From NCBI GenBank assembly GCA_905250075.1, contig CAJNOP010000349.1:70784-134783 (forward strand): a DNA stretch of 64,000 nucleotides, given 5' to 3'. Position numbers and translations under genes: made by a program. Position 1 is the first letter of the stretch; each line of letters begins with the position of its first letter. The notes below the pieces were generated by a model. It did not search any database. It saw nothing but the letters and a program-made list of their open reading frames with translations, and had not been told where the DNA came from. This DNA is from Rotaria sp. Silwood1 (taxonomy: Eukaryota > Rotifera > Eurotatoria > Philodinida > Philodinidae). This document shows positions 32,651-42,719 of the stretch, in pieces.

Positions 32651-33441
32651 TTTTGTATACTCAAAAAGTGAGTACACCCTAGAATCGGTCAGTGTGTCCG
32701 GCAGGCCGGCCGTCCATTTACACGATAACTTTTGAAAGAAGAGTCCAATCGCGATGAAATTTTCTACACAGTTCAGTCTTAACAATATCTCGGTCGAGTT
32801 CGAAGATGAGAAGAATTCGCTGAACCATTCTTGAGTTATTGCAAAAATACTCATTTTTTCCTATGGCTTCCTATGCGAAAATCGACCCATCCCCGCTTTC
32901 GTAAAAAACTTTTCCTATCATACTCAAAATAAAACCCCAACTATTATATACCATTCGATAGAGAATTTCATGAGCTACAAAATGGTATATAAAACATAAA
33001 GAAATAAGAAGGCTAGCACACCTATTGCAAGGATAAATAAACGGAAATCGACTCTGTTTTTGTCTGAGCTCTAATCAATCCACAATTAGAGCTCTATATT
33101 CCGATCACAGAGATACCAGTTCGAGGTTTTCTGAGATGGAGAACTCGAACCTGTAATCTGCTTGACTCGAAGCCCCATTGGTTAAGCAGTAACCAATAGA
33201 AATCAAGCTATAGGAAAAACGACTTTCTGAGGATGACTCAAGGCGAAGAGTTCAAATCTGAGCTGTATTCACCCAGAAAGCATATTGGTTGAGCAGTAGC
33301 CAATAGAATTCAAGTGTTTATAGAAAGGGTTTGCCAGGTTAATCTTTATATCCACACATTCTAGGATGACCGATTTGTCTCATTCACTTTTTGTAGTACA
33401 CATAAATCTCGGATTTACGTCCGAGCTTTGCACATTTATTT
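32651..33441 (+). mobile_element. Unclassified ~0.8-kb element, copy A
   Basis: The element starts TTTTGTATACTCAAAAAGTG and ends after a terminal hairpin (CTCGGATTTACGTCCGAG) in CACATTTATTT. Close to the right end, CATTCACTTTTTG mirrors the left CAAAAAGTGAG, giving a short inverted match. An ATTGG...CCAAT hairpin motif occurs twice inside. Two further copies in the same orientation lie at 35027 and 35926. It has no coding capacity, and I see no target-site duplication. Confidence 0.8.
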
Positions 33442-33455
33442 TTGTTTATATTAAG

Positions 33456-34875
33456 ATATTTCAAACACTTGTATCACCAGAAAATTCGACTCAAGTTATT
33501 TTCGAATGGCAACGTAAATTTGAAAAATACGATACAAAGAAAATATATTATATCGATTCTTAGCATAGGACTTGTTAATTTTTTTTATATAAATCTGAAA
33601 GCAGCTGTTCGGAATATTAAAAATTCTAAATATTCCTATTGATATCTTAAATGAAGTCAGTTGAGTTCTTTTCTTTCAATCAATTTATTTTTTTATACTT
33701 ATAGACAAGTAGTACAGTTGGTGATATGGTTTCGGATAATATTGATAATAAACAATTTCTTGATTCAGAATTGCATATATCTGGTATTATTCAACAGTGA
33801 GGAAATCTTTAGATATTTTTCATTTTTTATAAAAACAAAATTTTTTCTAGATGGGTTTTATTTAATCTTGTAAATACCATGGTTAATGGTGAAAATCATT
33901 TATTTTCACTCCGACTAAAAGTTCTATATTTTATTCAATGCTATTTATACAAAAAGACAAAAATGATTTTGGAAAAAAAACGATTATTGAATCATTTTTT
34001 CCTGAAAGTGGGAATATTTAAATAGTTTTTTTTTTCAAAGGAGAAACAAAATTGTTTTGATTTTATTTAGCTGCTGATCGATATTCATTAGGTCATTTAT
34101 TATTAATTGGTTATACAAGTAAAGATGCTGTTGCATCATGGTGTTCCACTACTTTACTTGCACATTTAATTGCTGATAATCCAAAACCAAAAGAAAAATT
34201 ACTTAATGTTATATCAGCAGTTGATCAGTCACCAACAGGTACTAAAACATTAATGGAAATGTCAATTGATTTATTAAAAAATGTGAATTAAACAAAAAGT
34301 TTTTGTTATTAAATTTTACATTTCGTTTTTTTCATTATCAATAGCCTTCAAGTTCATTTAATAGTCGTATTGTTGTCCTCATTTATTTATCAACATGGTT
34401 ATTACATTTTGCATTAGCTGTACAACAATTTGTTTTAATACCAAGCACCATTTCATATGTATGTAAAATTTTTAATAAAAAGAATCGTTTTAATTTATTT
34501 CTTTTTAAGTTTATTTCTCAAATTCGTAATCCATCAAGTGAAAATGATCGCGAAGCTCCTATGTCGTCATTACATGCATTTGTACTTGGTGTATGCTTAA
34601 TTTCGAACAATAACACAATAGAAGAATATTCAAGGTAAGAAAACTTCTTTTTTAAGAATTGATGTGTTTTTTTCCTAGTGAACGACTCAAACAATTAATA
34701 AATAAAGAAATTGGTGCTGGTGTTTTTAAAGAAAAACTCGATATGATACAACAATCAACATCTTTTATTAATGCTTCAAAAAATCGATCATTAACATTTA
34801 ATGATATGACTTTTGATTATGCTTTTACTCGTTTATATCATTATTCTTGTGGTTTAATAAAAAAGTTATTTTAGA
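33456..34875 (+). pseudogene. uso1: Fragment of p115/USO1 vesicle-tethering factor gene
   Basis: Exon-like blocks with rotifer-type short introns match consecutive parts of the armadillo head of general vesicular transport factor p115: IFQTLVSPENSTQ (33456-33494), a block from about 33707 leading into WVLFNLVNTMVNGENHLFSL, then YSLGHLLLIGYTSKD, ASWCSTTLLAHLIADNP, STWLLHFALAVQQFV, then SERLKQLINKEIGAGVFKEKL and FDYAFTRLY, stopping at KKLF. A one-base frameshift near 33955, the missing upstream exons and the absent C-terminal coiled coil mark it as a relic. It is bounded on both sides by copies of the same 0.8-kb element. Confidence 0.78.
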
Positions 34876-35026
34876 AAAAGAAAAAAACCAAAAATAAAAT
34901 TTTTTAGTCTTGTATATCATCTTCAAATGAAACATTAATAATTTTAGATTGATGACTGGCCTCTGATTGCGACTTTTTAAAAATATAGAAATCCTTAGAG
35001 GATCAAGTTTGTCAAAAATATAAGAT

Positions 35027-35894
35027 TTTTGTGTACTCAAAAAGTGAGTACACTTTAGAATCGGTCAGTATGTCCGGCCGTTAACACGATAACTTTTGAA
35101 AGGAGTGTCCGATCGCGATGAAATTTTCTACACAGTTTAGTCTTTACAAAATCTCGGTCAAATTCGAAGATGAGAATGATTGGCCGAGCCATTGCTGAGT
35201 TATTGCAAAAATTGTCATTTTTCCCTATGAGAAGATAGACCCTTCTCTGTTTTCATAAAAAACTTTTCCTATCATAGTGAGATAAAACTCCAACTATTAT
35301 ATACCATTCGATAGAGAATTTCACGAGCTACAAAATGGTATATAAAACATAAAGAAACAAGAAAGCAAACTCGCCTATTGCAAAGATAATTAATCGGAAT
35401 TCGGTTCTGTTTTTGTCCACGCTCTATATGATCCACAATTAGAGCTCTATCTTCCCAACACAGAGATGATAATTTGAGGTTTTCTAGAATGGAGAACTCG
35501 AATCTATGTTCCATTCGCCTCGAAATCCCATTGGTTGAGCAGTGACCAATAGAAATCAAGTTATAGGAAAAACGAGTTGCTTAGGGTAAATCAAGATGAA
35601 GAGTTTAAATCTGAGCTGTATCAGTGTTCGACATGAGGTCGCAACCATCAACGTAATTTTGACCCGACTCGGGTCAAATCACGTTGAATATGGCGACCTC
35701 ATGTCAAACACTGAGCTGTATTTGCCTCCAAATCGTATTGGCTGAGCAATAGCCAATAGAAATTAAGTGTTTACAGAAAGGGTTTGCCAGGACAATTTTG
35801 ATATCCACACATTTTAGGGTGACTCATCTGTCTCATTCACTTTTTGAAGTAGACATAACTCTCGGATTTAAATCCGAGGTTTCCACATTTATTT
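35027..35894 (+). mobile_element. Unclassified ~0.8-kb element, copy B
   Basis: Very similar to copy A over its whole length, including ACACGATAACTTTTGAAAGG and GATGAAATTTTCTACACAG near the left end and the CTCGGATTTAAATCCGAG hairpin at the right end. It carries the 92-bp hAT MITE at 35622, so it is older than that insertion. Confidence 0.82.
35622..35713. mobile_element. 92-bp hairpin hAT MITE, copy 2
   Basis: Differs from copy 1 at only about two positions. It is flanked by a perfect 8-bp duplication AGCTGTAT (35614-35621 and 35714-35721) in unique sequence, which settles the hAT-type target-site length. Confidence 0.95.
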
Positions 35895-35925
35895 ATACAT
35901 CGTTTCTGTTCAATTGTTTTGGTGT

Positions 35926-36609
35926 TTTTGTATACTCAAAAAGTGAGTACACTCTAGAATCGGTCAGTGTGTCCGTCTGGCCGGCCGGCCGTTTACATGA
36001 TAACTTTTGAAAGGAGAGTCCGATTGCGATGAAATTTTCTACACGGTTCAGTCTTAACAATATCTCGGTCGAGGTCGAAGATGAGAAGGATTGGCCGAGC
36101 CGTTCCTGAGTTATTGCAAAAATACTGATTTTTCCCTACGGGTTCAAATAGGAAAATCGACCTATTCGCACTTTCGTAAAAAACTTTTCCTATCATAATC
36201 AAATAAAACTCCAACTATTATATACCATTCGATAGAGAATTTCACGAGCTACAAAATGGTATATAAAGCATAAAGAAACAAGAAGACTAACTCACCTATT
36301 GCAAAGATAATTCAACGGAAATTGGTTCTGTTTTTGTCCACGGTCCAATCGATCCACAATTACAGTTCTATCTTCCGATCATGGAGAGGATACTTCGAGG
36401 TTTTCAGGGGCGGAGAACTCGAATCTGTACTTCATTTGTCCCCAAACCCCATTGGTTGAGCAGCAGCCAATAGAAATCAAGTGTTTTATAGAAAAAGTTT
36501 GCAAGGATAATTTTGATGTCCACACATTGTAGGATGACTCATCTGTCTCATTCACTTTTTGAAGTACACATAACCCTCGGATTTCAATTCGAGATTTCCG
36601 CATTTATTT
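35926..36609 (+). mobile_element. Unclassified ~0.7-kb element, copy C
   Basis: Same ends as copies A and B and the same orientation, beginning about 30 bp after copy B. It is shorter because one of the two internal ATTGG...CCAAT repeat blocks is absent. Confidence 0.8.
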
Positions 36610-37047
36610 AACTTTTCTGCTCGAAAATCATTATAATGAAGCTGTTATAAACAGCTCAACCATAACCAAAATTTTCATGTAATTTATTTCCACTGGAATA
36701 AGTCGCTAATTCGAGGATCATTATAAAGTTTAGTTATAAAACTTGTTCACAAATCAATAAATAACACTAAAGTAGAACAGAAACTTTCAAAAAAAAATAA
36801 ATACATGATATACATATATATGTCGTGCCGAAGTTACATTGTTTGTCGAAGTTATTTTGCATGATTAAATTAAATATCAATCGTCGAGAAATCAACATGA
36901 TCATCTTAAAGCATTTACTTAAAGTCGTGTTTTCAGTTCAACAAAAATTCATAGTTGCATTTCTTAGCCAACATGGTGAAAATTGTACAAATCTTTAAGA
37001 ACAATATCCTTTTACTTTGTTAAAAATGTTTCATTTTCTATTCAAAA

Positions 37048-37145
37048 GTGTTGGTGTGGATCTGGTGTATGATGTGCGCGAGCTGATGAGGGTATGAGTG
37101 ATGTTGAAGAGAATATCTTCACGGAGATCTACACTGACGACCACG
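37048..37145. repeat. Degenerate paired telomere-like tract
   Basis: GTGTTGGTGTGGATCTGGTG on the left and ACTGACGACCACG on the right. Barely recognisable. Confidence 0.3.
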
Positions 37146-37397
37146 TCTAAGAAATATGGCATCAGTTCGGATTGCAACTGAGCTGAACGAAAATTGGTGG
37201 AGTTTGAGGTCCCTAAGAGTCAGATAGGTTTGGTTCCAAAAAGTCTTAAGCCGGTCTCGTCTACATCTGATCTCAAAATACAGTCTTTCACTTGTCTTCC
37301 AATTTGAACTTGGTTCAGTGCAAAAATCTTAAAATGTGATGCATTGCTTCGCTTCCAAAAACAAAAAGAAACGAACCGATCCTATATCAAGCTATTA

Positions 37398-37494
37398 CCA
37401 CGCCTAAACCCGCACTTACACCGGCACCCAAACTATTAGGGTGGAGTATGTGGGCGTCATTCTCTTCCTCACACTCACACACCCACACTCCAAT
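37398..37494. repeat. Telomere-like tract, C-G-C arrangement
   Basis: A C-type block (CGCACTTACACCGGCACCC) comes first. It is followed by a G block (AGGGTGGAGTATGTGGGCG) and then a C block (CACACTCACACACCCAC). This is the last clear tract in the window going right. Confidence 0.6.
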
Positions 37495-40400
37495 TCGGTG
37501 ACGATCTTTGTAAAATGAATATATGTAGGTTCGACTTTCGTTGTTTGCTTCATGTATTCAAGCTAGAAGCTCTCGCCGTGTTGAAAATGATTGTAACTGC
37601 TTTTCTTCGTAATGGATGGTAAAAATTCGGGCTTTTATTGATCCAAGATTCGATTACATTCGATGGACAAAGAAAGTCGTATTCAAACACGACTTTTAGA
37701 AAAATGATATTATATCTTCGTGATATTTGTCACAGCATTACAAGTTTTGCTGACAACATCCTGTTTTTCCGAAGAAAAGACACAATTTGTGTGCTCAACT
37801 ATGTCTCTGCTGCAAGCTAGAGAAGAGAATATGATAATTGAACACTTAAGCAGAAGAGTGATCTCCAGCGGTATTTATAACGATTAGAAGCTAAGCAAGA
37901 TGAAACAAAAACCTGAATGATATTCATCATTTAAAAAAGATAATACTATTATAAAAAAAAAGAAGCAGATATTGTCTGATAATTTGCCAAAGATGTCAAA
38001 AGTTTTGAGAGATCTATCATAAATTCTATCACTGGAAATGAGCTACGAAAATTCTCTCAATACTCGATATATTTCTTTTAATATATCTCTTTTTTAGTGC
38101 TTTCCTTTTCACATGTTTTCTTTCCATGTTATCATAGAAAATTTCGTTGATTTCATTTTTAGAATGTGAGAAAATGATTGCTCTACAATATGTTGCGTAT
38201 ATTTGGTTTATTCGTTTAGCTTGCGTGAGGAAACTTAGAATAATATTATCTTGTTATCTGAAATTAGACGCCAAAGTTTGTACATTCTCGAATTTATAAT
38301 GTGGAAAAAAAGACTTATTTTCTGAGAATACTCAATAGAATCAGAGTATCCTTGAATTAGATTTTGATCTTGATTGTTATTAATAGAATAAAAGCAAACA
38401 TCGGACTTGATAATTCTCATTTGAATAAAATGTTAATATTATGTTTATTCATCATTATTATTTTTAGCAATAATTCTCTTGAATAATACACTGTATATTC
38501 GAATGAATACTCCATCAGCCTTAATGCTCATAATATTCATTGAAATTATTAGTAGAGAATCAATTATTTCTCTTATTAATTGAATTATTCGTAATTAATA
38601 TAAAATAAAAGAGATCTATCATGAATAAAAAAAATGACAGAATAAAATAAATTCCCTCACCATTCTTTTTTTTTGAGCACTTCATTTTTTTTGATAATAA
38701 ATTTTAATCCAGTATGCTAAACATTTGACTGTATCACTGAAAAGGATAAATTATTTATTAGTTTGATGCATATCAATCTTATTCGAAAACATCTTCTAAC
38801 GTAATTCATACTGAATAAGAAAAATTTATATTAGATTTAAAATAATGCTTTTTATTCGATCAAGTAGAATGAATCTATTATACATGAGATGAATGTTTTA
38901 TTGTTTAATTTTATTATTCAACTATTTATTATTGAAATAAAATTTCGAGAAGCATGAATTAATCACCTTTATTATGGTTCTTCTTTTCCATTTAAATCTC
39001 TAACGAAGAGAAAATCTTCAAAAATTTTCTCTATTTTCAAAGTAGAATAAAAGAAGATTTAAATACATGTATGTACGTATATTCAAAAGTATCAAGAGAG
39101 AAACAAAGCTACTACGAACTCAAAATTACCTTGTCTGACAAGTCGACCATGGGTAAAAAGTTGAGAATTATTAAAATAACGAGGATTTATAGCTTGTTAC
39201 CTTACCCAAGATGGGTTTGTCGCGGCTGATGACAAATGAGTTTTTATGAATAGTAGAACAGAAAGTAATGTAGGACATAGATATGTCGAAGAAGAAATGT
39301 GTTGTGGAATGAAAGGAATGAAGTAAAAAGCAATTGAGCTATTCTTTGTTGAGTGGAGTTGTGCGGAGTTACTCTACCCTATCCTGCATATGTCTACTGT
39401 TGATAAAGCAATCATGAAATCTGTATATGAATTTCGTACCCTGGTTGCCAAAAAAGACAAAGTTTACTAGCTGATTTTCTATATCAAAAGTTTTCCTAAG
39501 GACGCCTTGCCGCATACAGGTAGTTTCTAGTGGTCCGGTATCGATTTACTTCTTCTGCTATCAATAGGATGCATGAAGGACTGATTGGAACTTAATCGAT
39601 CATCAATATAGATTATATGAAATTTGATAAAATACAATGTCTTTGTTCAGATTCATTCTCTCCAAATATTGACTTGCAAAATTGAAAGTGAATAAAAAAG
39701 CCGAAACATGTCAAACGTGTTTTATGGATAAAAAAGAATAAAATAAATTTGATTGTCAAAGAAACTATCAATGTTAATAGAAGTATTGTATTCATGTGTA
39801 ATTTTCACCTCTTTTTGCATGTTTAGTCACTTTTTCAGAGAACATGAACCGATCATATTTACAGTCTTAAACTTCAACATTGTAAAATATGTCTAAAGTG
39901 CTCATATGATATAAAAAGGTAATGATTATGAACATAGAACATGTATTGAATGTTGTCATAAATTTTCAACAAATATGACAAAATGAAATTATGAAAATAA
40001 CCCTAATTGTAAATATTATGCTTTGTACGGTAAAGAATGACGTCCTATTGAATTAACTTGCAACATTTGTTTCCTTGTTGTGTTACATATGTATGTACAA
40101 CAATTAAATTCTTCTTAATAAAAATACACTCGTACAGTTATTTGCATTCGTCGACAGACGAAGATGTTATTTGAGAAGGAGACAACGGAGACTTTCGTCT
40201 TGAAGTCTTTGAGTCATAGCTTTTAGAATAACATCTGGTACAAAAGCAATAGTACAAATGTCGACTGCTACGCTTCTTTAATAGAAGAGTGCTGAAAAAA
40301 AAACTTTTCTCTATGAAGATAGATATCTCTGCGATGAACACTTTGAAATGAATATTTTTCCATCAATCAATAAGAACCTTTCTCTTCTTTCGAACAGTAT

Positions 40401-40905
40401 ATGCTTTTACGAATGTAAGGCAAATATAAATAATATAATGTTCGAAAGAGGAAAAATTTTTCTATCGACTGATGGAGAAATATTCCGTATAGAACGTGCT
40501 TATCAAAAAACTATAGGAATTAACGTTTCATCTCTTTTTGTTGACTCTGAGGAAAAATGCGGATTTGTTTTGGATGTGTTCGTCTTTCCTGTTACGTAAT
40601 TTGGTTCATAATATAAACAGATGATAAATTCTATGCCTTTTGGTAAAAAAAATTTCTTTTATTATTCTTTTATTGAAGAAACATAGAATTCGACATATAT
40701 CTTAACCTCATATTCTCAACAGTTGCAGTTTGATCGAAATAAAACTAGATAATTTGCGGTGCTCTAGCTTAGTAGTGTGTGTAAGTGTAAAGAGAAGATC
40801 CCATACTCATATGGACATCCTTTTATTAGTGTCTGTTTTTTATTGTGTCATACAAGTCTATTGTTATTTGTTTTATACATAGAAAAAAGTTAAATCGAAT
40901 GTGTC
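37495..40905. other. AT-rich interval without a supported gene
   Basis: Open frames here (for example 40138-40341 minus and 40348-40599 plus) lack family resemblance and neighbours that would support them. No transposon ends or telomere-like tracts are evident. Confidence 0.4.
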
Positions 40906-41583
40906 CTATCCTTCAGTTGAAGATTGTTTTGCTAATAAATCTCGAATTTCACGTAATACTTTAACTTCTTCATTTGTTTCAATTTTTATATTTTCTTCTT
41001 TTTGTTTTGTTGTAATTTGACGTAATTTATTAATACCTTTAATAACAAAGAATAATGCAAATGCCATAATTAATAAAGATATTATTGTTTGAATAAATTT
41101 TCCATAACGAATAACAACAGGTGGTTGATCCTTATAAACGAAATTTTTCATTTTAATCGTCAAATTAACAAAATCCACACCACCCAATATAAGACCAAAT
41201 GGAGGTGTCAGTATATCATCGACAAGTGATTGAACTACATTAGTAAATGCTGTACCAATAATAATACCAATGGCTAAATCAACGACATTTCCTCGAAGAG
41301 CAAATCTATATAAATTTACAAGATTTAAAATGAAAGAATAAACTATAAATAGAAGAGGAAGAAACGGTTAACATGTTTGACTTTTAAATATTAACATAAT
41401 ACTCGAACTTTTCTTCTTGTAGCATCAAGTTTTTTTAATACATATTTCAAGCTACTCGTATGTCAAAGTCATCGCTAATGTTTCACACTATGTCATTTCA
41501 GAGTTAAACTTTGGTAAAAGTTTGAATACATACGCTTTGAATTCGTTACAAAAATTTCGACAACAAAGACAAAAACCAGCCAT
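40906..41583 (-). CDS. mscL: Large-conductance mechanosensitive channel MscL, copy 1
   Basis: Two exons (41583-41534 and 41305-40906) join in frame to 149 residues. After a Cys-rich N-terminus (MAGFCLCCRNFCNEFKA) comes the MscL helix TM1 signature, FALRGNVVDLAIGIIIGTAF, then VVQSLVDDILTPPFGL, a periplasmic-type loop (VYKDQPPVVIRYG), TM2 (IQTIISLLIMAFALFFVI) and a charged C-terminal helix ending in the conserved VLREIRDLLAKQ. Bacterial MscL is a homopentameric pore that opens under membrane tension and releases solutes in hypo-osmotic shock. The 228-bp intron is at the same codon and phase as in copy 2, so the duplication came after intron gain. Bacterial origin by horizontal transfer is the simplest explanation. 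Its membrane in the animal cell is unknown. Confidence 0.95.
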
Positions 41584-42194
41584 CTAGTCGAACGTGAAGA
41601 TTGTATACTTAAATTGTTAGATTGTGTTTCTTAACTACGTAATGTATGAAGCAAAGAATAAATTTCAGTATCAGTTATTCATAATCAGGTACGAAAACTC
41701 AAATGAACTATGCAAGAAAACAGTCATCTATCTTTTATATGAATAAATCTTAGATAGAGAATTCTGTCTCTGATAAGAGAAAGATAGAAAAAAGAACTAT
41801 TAATTAAGGCAATAAATAACAGCAACAGTTGGCGTTTGTGTTTCATGTTAGCTCAGCATTGTGCTTACGAAGTCAAAGAAATAAAAACAAAAAAAAAGAA
41901 ACTACTCATGCTGTTCCGTACTGGAATATGTTTATGTGATTTTTCTTTTATTCGATGGCATTTGTTCATTGGTATGCTAAAATATGTTTGATTTGCATAT
42001 TCAATGTGTCATATTTGAAGTTATTTCCTGAAAAAACATTCTAATGCAATATGAATAAACATTTTTTTCATGCTACTATAATGTAAAATGGAGTAGTCTA
42101 CAAGAAAAAGATTTTTGAAATTTTTATTATAAAAACGAGCATATTAATTATGGGTTTTAATTAGTATTAGAAAAAAAAGTAATATGATTATCCA
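41584..42194. other. Spacer between MscL copies
   Basis: About 610 bp of AT-rich sequence with no open frame worth reporting. It probably contains the promoter of copy 1 and the 3' end of copy 2. Confidence 0.5.
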
Positions 42195-42719
42195 CTAGGA
42201 TTGATTTGACGAAAATTTTACGGATGATTGTTGTGCTAATAGATCTCGAATTTCACGCAATACTTTAAGTTCGTCAGTTGCTTCATTTTCTAAATCATTT
42301 TCAGCTGTCTTTTGATTTTTTCGTGCTATCTTATGTAAATGATTGATTGCTTGAATAACAAAAAAAAGTGTAAATGCCACAATGATCAAAGAAATTATTG
42401 TTTGAATAAATTTTCCATAACGAATAACAACAGGTGGTTGATCCTTATAAACGAAATTTTCCATTTTAATTGTTAAGTTAACAAAATCAACACCACCCAA
42501 TACAAGACCCAATGGAGGTGTAAGTATATCATCAACAAGTGATTGAACTACATTAGTAAATGCTGTACCAATAATAATACCAATGGCTAAATCTATTACA
42601 TTGCCACGAAGAACAAATCTGTTCAATTAAAAGAATATTAAAAAGAAATATGTTAGAATAAATACATACGCTTTGAAGTCTTTACAAAAACCAGCACAGC
42701 ATTGACCTAGACATGCCAT
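42195..42719 (-). CDS. mscL: Large-conductance mechanosensitive channel MscL, copy 2
   Basis: Two exons (42719-42670 and 42618-42195; 51-bp intron) give 157 residues. The order is the same as in copy 1: Cys-rich start MACLGQCCAGFCKDFKA, TM1 region FVLRGNVIDLAIGIIIGTAF, loop VYKDQPPVVIRYG, TM2 IQTIISLIIVAFTLFFVI, and C-terminal VLREIRDLLAQQ. The membrane core is almost identical to copy 1, while the linker between TM2 and the C-terminal helix and the last residues differ, so the two are diverging paralogues under constraint. Both lie head to tail on the minus strand. The four cysteines near the N-terminus are not typical of bacterial MscL and could be lipid-modified; that is inference. Confidence 0.95.

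Noticed and set aside
32651-36609. Calling the three 0.8-kb copies Helitrons because of the terminal hairpin
   Set aside because: The 5' TC and 3' CTRR ends and the A|T insertion site are not evident, and there is a short inverted match between the ends. Left unclassified.
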